Source: Flavobacteriales bacterium (GTDB taxonomy: Bacteria > Bacteroidota > Bacteroidia > Flavobacteriales > CAJXXR01). From it: DNA of 64,000 bases. The notes under the pieces are model-generated. The model was not told where the DNA came from and did no database searches. It saw nothing but the letters and a program-made list of their open reading frames with translations. The stretch spans positions 62,001-126,000 of the forward strand of contig JAOAQX010000001.1 of the NCBI GenBank assembly GCA_025210805.1, given 5' to 3'. Below, in pieces: positions 1-7,840 of this stretch. Both the position numbers and the translations under genes were made by a program. Each line of letters begins with the position of its first letter. Within the stretch, counting starts at the first letter, position 1.

Positions 1-977
1 ACCACTTTCGTGTGATTTTGAGTAAGCATTGTAGGTACTGGATCCCATTTTGCTGAAAAATCAAACAGTGTGAAGAAATCTTGTGAAGCGTTTACTTTTC
101 TTGTTCTTGTGGCATCAATGGAAGAAAATTCATATTGAAACGGGTCATAAAGAACTTTATAGTCTTTAAAAGCTATTCCTAGGCTATAATCTATTTTATT
201 ATTGGCATTAGTTTCAATGGGATCTCCGTCAAACATAGGGCCACAGATATCTGTATTCTGAGCGGCTAACGCAATGTCATAAGAGTCCGTTGCAGAGCAC
301 ATCGCAAACATGAATCCTCCTCCAATAACAAAATCTTTTATTTTCTTCACAACAGCTAGTTTCGCTTTAGAAACTTTTTCGAAGCCGTGTTTATGTGCAT
401 TGGCTTCAAAGTCTTTTTTTTGTTTAATATACCATGGAGCGTGTCTATAAGCAGCATAAAATTTCCCATATTGTCCTGTAAAGTCTTCATGGTGGAGATG
501 TAACCAATCATATTTTGCTAATAAATCTCCCAAGATTTCATCATCATAAACAATATCATAAGGGATTTCTGCATAAGTGAGTGCCAAGGTTACGGCATCA
601 TCCCAAGGCTGCTTGCTTTTAGGCGAATACACCGCTATTTTAGGCACTTTTTCAAGCTTTACGATATCCTGATTAATCTCAGGATGTTGAATGCTTTGGT
701 AAATCTGATTTTTTTCATTATCGGATATCAACTCATAAGAAACACCTCTTAATGATAATTCTGTTTCAAATTCTTTGAGATAACTCAATACAAAACTCCC
801 TCCTTTATAGTTTAATAACCAATCTACTTCTACTTCGTTTTCCAAAAGCCAATAAGTAATTCCATAAGCTTTTAGATGGTTTTTTTGGCTTTTTTCATCC
901 ATGGGAATAAGGATATTTGCTCCTTTGGAAACAAAAACGCAGAATATAAATAGTGAAAATAATAGCTGTTTTTTCAT
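1..977 (-). CDS. Periplasmic protein of the family labelled asparagine synthetase B (partial, C-terminus outside window)
   Basis: The reading frame is open from an ATG at 977 to the window edge, about 325 residues. It begins with a signal peptide (MKKQLLFSLFIFCVFVSKGA) and then reads ILIPMDEKSQKNHLKAYGIT, a start I recognise from a conserved Bacteroidota family whose members are habitually annotated asparagine synthetase B. I see no glutaminase or Asn-synthetase motifs, so that name looks like a legacy transfer. Other conserved stretches are the LHHEDFTGQYGKF segment and the glycine-rich GGGFMFAMCSATDS segment, which resembles the turn of a class I glutamine amidotransferase-like fold. It lies divergently from the DUF4920 lipoprotein across a 564 bp spacer with two palindromes. 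Function is not known; the family assignment is from memory. Confidence 0.75.
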   Translation of the reverse strand, partial: MKKQLLFSLFIFCVFVSKGANILIPMDEKSQKNHLKAYGITYWLLENEVEVDWLLNYKGGSFVLSYLKEFETELSLRGVSYELISDNEKNQIYQSIQHPEINQDIVKLEKVPKIAVYSPKSKQPWDDAVTLALTYAEIPYDIVYDDEILGDLLAKYDWLHLHHEDFTGQYGKFYAAYRHAPWYIKQKKDFEANAHKHGFEKVSKAKLAVVKKIKDFVIGGGFMFAMCSATDSYDIALAAQNTDICGPMFDGDPIETNANNKIDYSLGIAFKDYKVLYDPFQYEFSSIDATRTRKVNASQDFFTLFDFSAKWDPVPTMLTQNHTKV

Positions 978-1052
978 AGTTATTAGCGGATATTGAGAAT
1001 ATATCGATGTACAAATTAATCGATTTTGATTGATTTTTATAAATATTTACCA

Positions 1053-1088
1053 CAAAAAAAAGCCATTCAATTTTTTGGACTGAATGGC
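1053..1088 (-). terminator. Intrinsic terminator reading on the minus strand
   Basis: The 8 bp arms GCCATTCA/TGAATGGC at 1062-1069 and 1081-1088 are a perfect inverted repeat, followed on the minus strand by a run of eight to nine Ts. No annotated minus-strand gene ends just upstream, so it either ends an unrecognised RNA starting around 1250-1450 or is an attenuator in the leader of the gene starting at 977. Confidence 0.7.
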
Positions 1089-1268
1089 AAAAACACTAAA
1101 AAATAAAGAAAAACGGAAATTCTTACGAATTGAAAAATAGAAAATAATAAAAACTAAAAAAAATAAAAATAGGTATTGATTTTTCGTTTCGTGTTTTTCA
1201 AATGTCCATATTATTCTTGGTGGAACAAAAAAAATAGTAAGACGAAACATGCGACAATTTTAAAACGC

Positions 1269-1286
1269 TTAATAACAGGTTATTAA
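1269..1286. promoter_or_regulatory. Operator-like palindrome, site 1
   Basis: TTAATAAC-AG-GTTATTAA is a perfect inverted repeat of 8 bp arms. A second copy of the same core lies 58-59 bp away between the two divergent transcription units. A dimeric regulator site is the inference; the regulator is unknown. Confidence 0.45.
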
Positions 1287-1329
1287 AATTTTTTGTCTCT
1301 AAAAAGTGGACAGTTATTTTTACTTATAT

Positions 1330-1345
1330 ATAACATGGTTATTAA
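1330..1345. promoter_or_regulatory. Operator-like palindrome, site 2
   Basis: ATAAC-ATG-GTTAT followed by TAA repeats the core of the site at 1269-1286 with one extra spacer base. It sits in the same divergent spacer. Confidence 0.4.
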
Positions 1346-1515
1346 GGTTTTGAGTGTTTTTTTATCATCTAACAATTTAATTAAAAATGTTTAGACCGCT
1401 CTTTTTTTAGCTTGTGAAGCTAGTCTATTTCTGAATTTTGTTGACTAATGAATATTTTTAATGAGAATCATTTTGTTATTCGACTTAAGTCTTCAAGAAA
1501 TGTGGATATATTTAC

Positions 1516-1523
1516 TACATTTG
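1516..1523 (+). promoter_or_regulatory. -7 box of the DUF4920/heme-lipoprotein operon
   Basis: TACATTTG matches the Bacteroidota -7 consensus TAnnTTTG exactly. Transcription would start near 1529, which fits the lipoprotein start at 1542 and rules out the longer frame beginning at 1461. No clear -33 TTG was found. Confidence 0.55.
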
Positions 1524-1541
1524 ACGAAAATAAAAATCATT

Positions 1542-2048
1542 ATGAAAAAAATAGCTATCGCTTTGTTAAGTGTTTTTATGATATCATCTTGTTCTCAAGA
1601 AGCACCAAAAGAGAAAAAAACGAATCTATTTACAGGAGATATTAAGAAAGAAAATCATATTGCCTTTGGTGAAGACTTAGTGCTTGAAAATAAGAAAGTG
1701 TACAAGATGAGTGCCTTCAACGAGCTTACAAAAGGAAAGGAAAATGAGGAACTCATTTTAGCAGGTACAATTGATAAAGTTTGTACAAAAAAAGGTTGTT
1801 GGATGTCTATGAAAAATCCAAATGGAGAAAGTGTATTTGTAAGTTATGATTACAAATTTCTGCTCCCAATAAATGTAGATGGAAGAAATGCTATTTTAAA
1901 AGGTGTAGTGAGCAATGACACTACTTCAGTTAAAGATTTAAAGCATTATGCCGAAGATGCTGGGAAAACAGAAGCAGAAATTGCTAAAATTACTGAACCA
2001 AAAATTGAGAAAACTATTTTGGCTTCTACTGTATGGATTAAAAAATAG
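1542..2048 (+). CDS. DUF4920 domain lipoprotein
   Basis: This is a 168-residue protein. The start at 1542 gives a clean lipoprotein signal (MKKIAIALLSVFMISSCSQ) with the lipidated Cys at residue 18; an upstream in-frame ATG at 1461 would precede the predicted promoter. The domain, roughly residues 35-168, carries the DUF4920 signature: AFGEDLVLEN near its start, then GTIDKVCTKKGCWMSM with the conserved Cys pair, and a final STVWIKK. DUF4920 proteins are small envelope lipoproteins of Bacteroidota with no established function; the two Cys suggest metal or redox chemistry but this is inference. It is followed after 8 bp by a heme-motif lipoprotein, so the two are probably co-transcribed. Confidence 0.85.
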   Translation: MKKIAIALLSVFMISSCSQEAPKEKKTNLFTGDIKKENHIAFGEDLVLENKKVYKMSAFNELTKGKENEELILAGTIDKVCTKKGCWMSMKNPNGESVFVSYDYKFLLPINVDGRNAILKGVVSNDTTSVKDLKHYAEDAGKTEAEIAKITEPKIEKTILASTVWIKK

Positions 2049-2056
2049 TCTTGAAG

Positions 2057-2524
2057 ATGAAAAATGCTATAACTTTCTTAATGTCGATCTTGGCATTATC
2101 GGTTTTGTCTTGTAATAGTCCCGATACTGCTCATACTAAATCTGAGGATGCCGCCGCTGTCTCAGAAGAACCTTGGGTACCAGAAGTTCCTAAATCTAGT
2201 GAGTTAGCAGAGCTAATGAGGTTGATGTTCGAAACAAATAAATTAAGAAAGCAAGCCTTGCTTAATGGGGAGTCTTTTCTACCTTATTCTGATAATTTTA
2301 GAAGGCTACATACCGCAAAGCATACAGACGAAAGTAAAAATAATGCATTGTTTCATTCATTGGCGGAAGCACATATTATTTCAGATTCTTTATTGACCAG
2401 CTTGAAGGGGTTTCAAAAAAAGAAAGAAGCCTTCAATGGTCATATTAATAACTGTGTGGCTTGTCATGATAATTTTTGCGGAGGTCCGATAAATAAAATA
2501 AAAACCTTGTTGATACTGGATTAG
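2057..2524 (+). CDS. Lipoprotein with one c-type heme motif (CxxCH)
   Basis: This 155-residue protein begins with a lipoprotein signal (MKNAITFLMSILALSVLSCN). I start it at the ATG at 2057; a TTG two codons earlier is also possible. The middle is predicted mostly helical, and the C-terminus carries NNCVACHDNFCGGPI, a CxxCH heme-attachment motif followed by a C-G-P-I element typical of a group of Bacteroidota monoheme proteins resembling cytochrome c prime. It would be exported and lipid-anchored. It lies 8 bp after the DUF4920 gene. The electron-transfer partner is unknown. Confidence 0.75.
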   Translation: MKNAITFLMSILALSVLSCNSPDTAHTKSEDAAAVSEEPWVPEVPKSSELAELMRLMFETNKLRKQALLNGESFLPYSDNFRRLHTAKHTDESKNNALFHSLAEAHIISDSLLTSLKGFQKKKEAFNGHINNCVACHDNFCGGPINKIKTLLILD

Positions 2525-2682
2525 TAATATAGTCAATTAATTTCTTGGCTAGTATTAATTTATGGTGACCATTCTAAACGATAGAAAGAACTATTATTTG
2601 CGTTTATTTAACGAAAAATTGTTTTATATTTAGTTTTAGTTTTATAATATCGCTTTAGTATTAATTTTTTAAAAAAGACACA

Positions 2683-3159
2683 ATGTTAGAACAACTTATA
2701 CAATCTTTTAAAGGAGAAGCCTTAGGACAATTGATGGGGCAATTTGGAATGAGCGAAAAAGAAGCAGATCAATCTGTAGATGTTGTTGGTGAAGAAGTTC
2801 AATCTTCGGTATCAAACCAGCTAAGTTCAGGAAATATCTCTGGTTTATTGAATATGTTTGGAGATGCTGATGGTGATGGAATCCCTGATGTATTGGAAGG
2901 AATAGGAGAGAATGTAATCTCTGGTTTGGTTTCAAAAGTTGGTTTTTCTCAAGAAAAAGCAGGAGCAATTTCAGAATTTGTATTACCAATGGCTGTAAAG
3001 TTCTTTGGAGGTAAAATGAAGAAAGAATCAGATGACAATGGTGTTGATATGATGGATCTTATCGGACAATTTGTTGGTGGTGGAGCTTCTAAAGAAAGCA
3101 AAAAAGACGAAGGTCTTTTAGGAGGAATAGGAGATGCCTTAGGAGGATTGTTTAAATAA
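2683..3159 (+). CDS. Gly-rich protein with a thrombospondin-3-like Ca motif
   Basis: This is a 158-residue protein without a signal peptide, starting at an ATG (MLEQLIQSFKGEALGQLMGQ). Residues 1-55 resemble the helical start of DUF937/YidB-like proteins. A DADGDGIPDVLE segment near residue 65 is a calcium-loop motif of the thrombospondin type 3 kind. The tail is rich in Gly and ends GDALGGLFK. An intrinsic terminator follows 74 bp downstream, so it is a single-gene unit. I do not know its function; the family link is weak. Confidence 0.6.
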   Translation: MLEQLIQSFKGEALGQLMGQFGMSEKEADQSVDVVGEEVQSSVSNQLSSGNISGLLNMFGDADGDGIPDVLEGIGENVISGLVSKVGFSQEKAGAISEFVLPMAVKFFGGKMKKESDDNGVDMMDLIGQFVGGGASKESKKDEGLLGGIGDALGGLFK

Positions 3160-3232
3160 TTGTAGGAGTTTCAAATTTCTTCAGAATAAAAGGGCAGTGC
3201 TATTTTTAATACAATACTGTCTATGAAATATA

Positions 3233-3268
3233 AACCAGAGTCAATTCTATTGGCTCTGGTTTTTTATT
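3233..3268 (+). terminator. Intrinsic terminator after the Gly-rich gene
   Basis: AACCAGAG at 3233-3240 pairs with CTCTGGTT at 3254-3261 (inner CAAT/ATTG also pairs), followed by a T run. Confidence 0.8.
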
Positions 3269-3330
3269 TTCAAACGAAAAGTGTATTCAGTAAAATAGGC
3301 TTATTGTACGTCTGTTATAACGATGTGATA

Positions 3331-3966
3331 TTAACAAAATCCATCGGCAATTATCGCAATTTGCTTTTCCGTTTTGGGGTGAATAAACACTAATTTTTGT
3401 GCGTGGAGTTTTATGGATCCTGTATATTGGTCTTTGTTTTGATATTTATAATCGCCAATAATTGGATGATGAATATGTGCGAGTTGAGCCCTTATTTGAT
3501 GAAATCTACCCGTTTTTGGTTTTATTTCTAGGAGTGCCGATTGAGTCTTGGTCTCAATAATTTCATATTTTAGGCTACAATTTTTAGCTTCCTTTGTTTG
3601 CTGAGCGACTATTTCTGCTTTTTTTTCTTTTTTATTAACACTAATAAAATTAATAAGTTCCATTTTTTTGTTTTTGGGAACACCTTCAACCCATGCCCAG
3701 TAAGTTTTTTGAATAGAGCGATTTGCAAATTGTTCTTGAATCCCTTTTAGGATAGATTTTTTCTTTGCAAAAAGCAAAACACCACTGGTTACCTTGTCCA
3801 GTCTATGAACCACACCTAGATATGGTGCTTTTTTATTGGGTTTACTTAAATAGTCAAATACCCAAGATTCAGCAGATTTTTCAAATGGATTTTTTTCTGT
3901 AATCCAGCCACTAGGTTTATTGATTACAATTAAATCCTTGTCCTCAAAAAGTATTTGAGGAATCAT
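3331..3966 (-). CDS. RluA-family pseudouridine synthase
   Basis: This 211-residue enzyme should convert a specific uridine in rRNA or tRNA to pseudouridine in the cytoplasm. The catalytic motif HRLDKVTSG is at residues 54-62 with the nucleophilic Asp57. The later GRFHQIRAQL and GDYKY segments are the usual RluA core elements. It has no N-terminal S4 domain and is shorter than RluD (about 320 residues), like the small RluA/RluC-type enzymes common in Bacteroidota; the target site cannot be read from sequence. Its start overlaps the stop of the DUF983 gene upstream by 4 bp, so the two are translationally coupled. Confidence 0.9.
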   Translation of the reverse strand: MIPQILFEDKDLIVINKPSGWITEKNPFEKSAESWVFDYLSKPNKKAPYLGVVHRLDKVTSGVLLFAKKKSILKGIQEQFANRSIQKTYWAWVEGVPKNKKMELINFISVNKKEKKAEIVAQQTKEAKNCSLKYEIIETKTQSALLEIKPKTGRFHQIRAQLAHIHHPIIGDYKYQNKDQYTGSIKLHAQKLVFIHPKTEKQIAIIADGFC

Positions 3967-4364
3967 TTATTGTTTTTCACCTTATTGGCAACTTCTTCAT
4001 CATAAGAAGAAAATAGATTAAGCCAAATAACTCTTGAGAATCGAAAGTTTATAGGAGCCATGATGAGCAAAAATCCAAGTAAAATACCTACAAATTGCCA
4101 AATTCCTAATTCTAGCCCTAAGAATGTTTTTAATAGAAATAGAATAATAAATTCTCCAGCAACTAAAGCATAAGTAATATACATAGCTCCAAAATAGAAA
4201 CCAGGTTCTGGATAAAAATTAAATCCACAACTTGGACAGTTTAAATGCATCTTTGTCATGGTTGCAGCCTTGTAAGGATTTGGCTCTACATACATTTTAG
4301 ATTGCACACATTTTGGACATTTATGTTCTAAAACGCTTTTAACTAATGCTTGATTTTTGGTCAT
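3963..4364 (-). CDS. DUF983 membrane protein
   Basis: This 133-residue protein has two zinc-ribbon-like Cys pairs in its N-terminal 50 residues (HKCPKC, then LNCPSCGFNF), followed by PEPGFYFGAMYITYAL and two to three membrane helices. That order is the DUF983 family pattern. Its biochemical role is unknown. It overlaps the downstream pseudouridine synthase gene by ATGA. Confidence 0.88.
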   Translation of the reverse strand: MTKNQALVKSVLEHKCPKCVQSKMYVEPNPYKAATMTKMHLNCPSCGFNFYPEPGFYFGAMYITYALVAGEFIILFLLKTFLGLELGIWQFVGILLGFLLIMAPINFRFSRVIWLNLFSSYDEEVANKVKNNK

Positions 4365-4524
4365 TTTGTCTCGATTTACTTTTTTGAAATGAATGATATT
4401 TTTTCTATCTAATTTTAGAATGATAAAAAGAAATCATCTTTTATTTCATGAGCAAAATTATGATTTTGCGACTAGTTATTGAGTAATTTATAGCGAAAAA
4501 GGCTACTTATTTAAAAAAATAGAC

Positions 4525-4562
4525 AAAAAAAAGTCAGATTTTATTAAAATCTGACTTTTTTA
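4525..4562 (-). terminator. Terminator after pyruvate dehydrogenase E1 beta
   Basis: AAGTCAGATTTTA at 4531-4543 is perfectly repeated in inverse at 4545-4557, with A runs on the left and T runs on the right, so it can work in both directions. It lies 19 bp past the stop of the E1 beta gene. Confidence 0.85.
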
Positions 4563-4580
4563 AGATATTTCGAAAGTTCA

Positions 4581-5561
4581 TTATTTAACGTAAAGAACTT
4601 TTTTTATTTTTTCAACAACTTCATTTGCATCTGGCATAAACTCTTCCACAAGTGTCGGAGCATAGGCCATAGGTGTATCTGCAGTATTGATTCTTTGAAT
4701 TGGTGCATCAAGATAGTCAAAGGCTTTTTCTTGAACCTGAGCAATAATTTCTGAAGAAACAGACGCAAATGGCCATGCCTCTTCGAGAATAACTAATCTA
4801 TTGGTCTTTTTTACTGATTCCAATACGGTATTGATATCTAGCGGACGAATTGATCGAAGATCAATAACTTCAACAGAAATTCCTTCTTCTTCGAGTCTGT
4901 TTGCTGCTTCTAAGGCAATTTTAGTAATTTTTCCAAAAGTTACCAAGCTTACGTGTTCACCTGCTTTCTTTATATCGGCAACTCCTAAAGGAATGATATA
5001 TTCTCCTTCAGGTACTTCACCAGTATCTCCATACATTACTTCTGATTCAAAGAAACAAACGGGATCATTATCTCTAATAGCCGCTTTTAGTAATCCTTTG
5101 GCATCATAAGGGTTTGAAGGAACAACTACTTTAAGTCCTGGGCAGTTGGCAAACCAGTTTTCAAAAGACTGAGAGTGTTGTGCCGCCAATTGACCAGCAG
5201 AACCAGAAGGTCCTCGGAATACAATAGGTACATTGAATTGCCCACCAGACATTTGGTACATTTTTGCAGCAGAATTAATCACTTGGTCAATCGCTACAAG
5301 CGAAAAGTTAAAAGTCATAAATTCTACAATTGGACGAAGTCCATTCATGGCAGCTCCTGTGGCTATTCCTGCAAAACCTAATTCAGCAATAGGAGTGTCA
5401 ATAACTCTTTTGGAACCAAATTCGTCCAACATTCCTTTACTTGCTTTGTAGGCTCCGTTATATTCTGCGACTTCTTCTCCCATAAGGAAAATTTTCTCGT
5501 CTCTTCGCATTTCTTCAGACATTGCCTCAGCAATGGCTTCTCTAAATTGTATGGTTCTCAT
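4581..5561 (-). CDS. pdhB: Pyruvate dehydrogenase E1 component, beta subunit
   Basis: This 326-residue protein is the beta subunit of the thiamine-diphosphate-dependent E1 of a 2-oxoacid dehydrogenase complex, most likely pyruvate dehydrogenase. It starts MRTIQFREAIAEAMSEEMRR, and contains GEEVAEYNGAYKASKGM, DTPIAELGFAGIATGAAM and FRGPSGSAGQLAAQHSQSFE, all characteristic of E1 beta. I chose the ATG at 5561; the frame extends 10 codons further (MKRAHYLYLI) but that stretch is not family-like. The alpha subunit and E2 are not adjacent, as in many Flavobacteriia. A TATCTTTG -7 box lies at 5600-5607, leaving a leader of about 30 nt. A fused E1 alpha/beta paralogue is at 61810-63795. Confidence 0.9.
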   Translation of the reverse strand: MRTIQFREAIAEAMSEEMRRDEKIFLMGEEVAEYNGAYKASKGMLDEFGSKRVIDTPIAELGFAGIATGAAMNGLRPIVEFMTFNFSLVAIDQVINSAAKMYQMSGGQFNVPIVFRGPSGSAGQLAAQHSQSFENWFANCPGLKVVVPSNPYDAKGLLKAAIRDNDPVCFFESEVMYGDTGEVPEGEYIIPLGVADIKKAGEHVSLVTFGKITKIALEAANRLEEEGISVEVIDLRSIRPLDINTVLESVKKTNRLVILEEAWPFASVSSEIIAQVQEKAFDYLDAPIQRINTADTPMAYAPTLVEEFMPDANEVVEKIKKVLYVK

Positions 5562-5599
5562 AATCAGATAAAGATAATGTGCTCTTTTCAATCAATGTC

Positions 5600-5607
5600 C
5601 AAAGATA
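5600..5607 (-). promoter_or_regulatory. -7 box of pdhB
   Basis: On the minus strand the sequence is TATCTTTG, an exact TAnnTTTG match, 39 bp upstream of the chosen pdhB start. No convincing -33 TTG at standard spacing was found. Confidence 0.55.
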
Positions 5608-5651
5608 TTATAAATTGATGGGATTTGTGGATTTGATTACAAAAATTGGAA

Positions 5652-6506
5652 CTAGAAAACTCTTGTTATATTAAATCCGAAAAAGATATTTCCTTCAGTC
5701 CAGTCTCCATCAGATCTGCTGAAATGCCCTGGGATCGAAGTGCTTTGTGCACTTGAGAACATCATTTGGAATACATGCCCGCCTGTTTCTATATCCACTC
5801 CCAATGTTAGGGGATTTTTGAAAACACTGTTTTCAGGTCTAGAAAAGTTATAAGCATATTCTAAATTTACAGAAAAACGTTTACTGAGTTTGTATCTTCC
5901 TCCAATTCCCAAAGCAATTTGATCATGATTGTAGTTTTCGTTCAATACTAAATTCTCTCTGATATAGGTAGGAGAGAGTTGTAAAGAAAGTTTATCATTA
6001 ATTTTCCTAGATGCCAAAAACTGTAATCCATAACTCATACGGGTAGAGAATTGATAGTTTTTGATATTATCAGAATTGAGTTCTGTATTTACATTTGCAG
6101 TAGTATAAAGCGCTAAATGTAGTGGGAATTCTTGTGTTTGCTTTGCGAGTTTATATTTTAAAGATCCCGTATAGGTTTTTTTAAAAGATTCTCTACTAAT
6201 TCCAAGTTGAACTTTATCACTGATACCATAGACAAATTCTATTGTAGTACTTGCTTGGTCTAAACCAAAGAATTCTTCAACACCACCTTTTATCGTTCCA
6301 AAGCGGTGAAAAATATTAAAATATAAATCTCCTTTTGCCGCTAATTTTGTACTCTGTTGAGAAGCAATCCTCATTCCCTTAAAAGCAGGGAGTTCAAAAA
6401 CTTCTGCAGTAGTTTCCGATTCCAGTTCAGCCAACAAATCGTCTTGAGCTTTTAAATGAGCCGTTCCTAAGAGCAGAACTCCTGATAATATATAAGTTTT
6501 TAGCAT
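5652..6506 (-). CDS. DUF5777 family outer-membrane beta-barrel protein
   Basis: This 284-residue protein has a signal peptide (MLKTYILSGVLLLGTAHLKAQ). The mature part contains LYFNIFHRFGTIKGG, GLDQASTTIEFVYGISD and FKKTYTGSLKYKLAKQ, the pattern of DUF5777, a beta-barrel family. Alternating hydrophobic strands continue to a C-terminal Phe (FNITRVF), consistent with outer-membrane insertion. It is the last gene of a four-gene minus-strand operon (cytochrome lipoprotein, YceI, OB-fold, this). The substrate is unknown. Confidence 0.82.
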   Translation of the reverse strand: MLKTYILSGVLLLGTAHLKAQDDLLAELESETTAEVFELPAFKGMRIASQQSTKLAAKGDLYFNIFHRFGTIKGGVEEFFGLDQASTTIEFVYGISDKVQLGISRESFKKTYTGSLKYKLAKQTQEFPLHLALYTTANVNTELNSDNIKNYQFSTRMSYGLQFLASRKINDKLSLQLSPTYIRENLVLNENYNHDQIALGIGGRYKLSKRFSVNLEYAYNFSRPENSVFKNPLTLGVDIETGGHVFQMMFSSAQSTSIPGHFSRSDGDWTEGNIFFGFNITRVF

Positions 6507-6519
6507 ATTTTATTCTAAT

Positions 6520-6909
6520 TTATTTTGACAATACAATTGTTTGATCCATTTTAAGTTCCATTAATAAATCATCAAATCCAATGATTCTTCCTTTTATTTT
6601 TGCTTTGTCTTGCTGATTAATCGTTTTAGAATTACTGGGATCTAGTTGACAAAAAACACTACTATTTATGGTTATAGAGGTCGCATTTACTTTGGTAACT
6701 AGTCCACTAATTTCTACAATTTTATTATTCCAATTTTCAGGATTTTCGGATACTTTATTTAATAATTCTTTTGCTGTACCCGAGTATTCTGTAGATAACT
6801 CCTGAATGGTGTCGTGATCTTTATAGATATATCGGTAGCCAAAAAAACCTGCAATAAATCCTAAGATACAGAATACTAAAAGAAATTTTTTACCTTTTTT
6901 CCAGTTCAT
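6520..6909 (-). CDS. Membrane-anchored OB-fold (tRNA_anti-like) protein
   Basis: This 129-residue protein has one N-terminal membrane helix (LLVFCILGFIAGFFGYRYIY) and a periplasmic domain. The region from about residue 45 (TAKELLNKVSENPENWNNKIVEISGLVTKV) to the end reads like the tRNA_anti-like OB fold, which in Bacteroidota occurs in small exported proteins and need not bind RNA. It overlaps the upstream YceI gene by 20 bp and lies 13 bp before the DUF5777 gene. Confidence 0.7.
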   Translation of the reverse strand: MNWKKGKKFLLVFCILGFIAGFFGYRYIYKDHDTIQELSTEYSGTAKELLNKVSENPENWNNKIVEISGLVTKVNATSITINSSVFCQLDPSNSKTINQQDKAKIKGRIIGFDDLLMELKMDQTIVLSK

Positions 6910-7435
6910 AGTGATAGCTTATAATGAGTTCTTTTGCAATTTTATTTCTTACAGCACTTGGGATTTCTATATCAAAATCTTGAGGTTTTACTTTAAAAAA
7001 ACCTTTCACCATGATTTTTCCATTTTTCAGGCTGATCATAGGAGTTGTTTCAATTTTTTTTGAAATTCCTCTAATGGTAAGCGTTCCCATCAACTGATGT
7101 TTTTGAGGTGTAGCAGTTAAACTCTCTACTTTTAGAGATTCAAAACTTCCTTTGAAACTGGCTTTAGGAAATTTGTCAGAATCCATATAATTTTCATTGA
7201 AATGCTCTTGCATAAGGGCGATTTCAAATTTAAAAGCATTCACAAAAACCAATGCAGCCATAGTTCCTTTTTCACTGTCAATGATGGCTGTAGTACTTTT
7301 GTTTTCAGCTTCTACTGGTTCAAAAGCTTCCACCGAAGCTTTAAAATCGGTATGACCAGTTCTTGTAAAATACTTTTGTGCCCAAGTTTGATGAAACCCT
7401 AGCAAAAGTAATGCGGTAATAAATAGTTTTTTCAT
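6890..7435 (-). CDS. Periplasmic YceI-like protein
   Basis: This 181-residue protein has a signal peptide ending near HQTWAQ. The mature chain is a YceI lipocalin-like domain: TDFKASVEAFEPVEAENKS at the start, FKFEIALMQEHFNENYMDSDKFPKASFKG in the middle (the family's M-x-x-x-Y-L-x-x-x-K-P region) and GTLTIRGISKKIE later. YceI proteins bind polyprenyl chains in the periplasm. It overlaps the following OB-fold gene by 20 bp. A second YceI protein, lipid-anchored, is at 50101-50739. Confidence 0.85.
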   Translation of the reverse strand: MKKLFITALLLLGFHQTWAQKYFTRTGHTDFKASVEAFEPVEAENKSTTAIIDSEKGTMAALVFVNAFKFEIALMQEHFNENYMDSDKFPKASFKGSFESLKVESLTATPQKHQLMGTLTIRGISKKIETTPMISLKNGKIMVKGFFKVKPQDFDIEIPSAVRNKIAKELIISYHYELEKR

Positions 7436-7474
7436 AATAAGTTGTTTGGTTTTATTTTTTAAGTTTCTGTTTGC

Positions 7475-7840
7475 TTATTCCTTTAAGCCTTGATCCACCC
7501 AGTTTTCAATTGTTTGAGTCTTTTCAAAAGACATTTTTCCACTTGGTGGCATTATAGGTGCACCTTGAAGTCCAAAAATATATTGAACCAGTTTTTGGCT
7601 TTTTGCCGATGCTTTTGCTTCCTCGTAAGTGGTGAGCCTAAGATTTGCAACGGGCGTATTTCCACCATGACACGAAATACAATTTTGATCCAAAATGGGC
7701 TTCACATGTTTTGCGTAGGTAATATTTGTATCCGATGGAGGTGTGGGATTCGCTTCGTTTTCATACTCTTTACTACAGCTTATTGCCGTAAAAAGCATCA
7801 GTAAAAAGGTAAAAGTTCTTTTAAAGTGTAATGTTTGCAT
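7475..7840 (-). CDS. Lipoprotein cytochrome c (single heme)
   Basis: This 121-residue protein has a lipoprotein signal (FLLMLFTAISCSKEY) and a compact cytochrome c domain: YAKHVKPILDQNCISCHGG holds the CxxCH motif, and QGAPIMPPSGKMSFEKTQTI holds the likely distal Met ligand in the M-P-P-x-G motif. The final helix NWVDQGLKE is typical of these domains. It is the first gene of the four-gene operon running to 5652. The expected role is envelope electron transfer; donor and acceptor are unknown. Confidence 0.85.
   Translation of the reverse strand: MQTLHFKRTFTFLLMLFTAISCSKEYENEANPTPPSDTNITYAKHVKPILDQNCISCHGGNTPVANLRLTTYEEAKASAKSQKLVQYIFGLQGAPIMPPSGKMSFEKTQTIENWVDQGLKE

Larger units (their letters stand above)
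978..1541. other. Divergent intergenic region with twin palindromes, a minus-strand terminator and a promoter
   Basis: No convincing gene lies here. It holds a minus-strand intrinsic terminator (1053-1088), two related palindromes (1269-1286 and 1330-1345) and a -7 box at 1516-1523. The minus-strand reading frame at 1047-1250 runs through the terminator stem and is low-complexity (Phe/Lys rich), so I do not call it a gene. Confidence 0.6.

Noticed and set aside
1047-1250. 67-codon minus-strand reading frame
   Set aside because: It is Phe/Lys-rich, passes through a terminator stem and T run, and resembles no protein.
1461-1541. N-terminal extension of the DUF4920 lipoprotein
   Set aside because: It precedes the lipoprotein signal and contains the predicted -7 box.
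4581-5561. Reading pdhB as transketolase C-terminal half or acetoin dehydrogenase
   Set aside because: Length and motifs fit E1 beta; pyruvate is the likelier substrate because a separate branched-chain-type fused E1 is also present.
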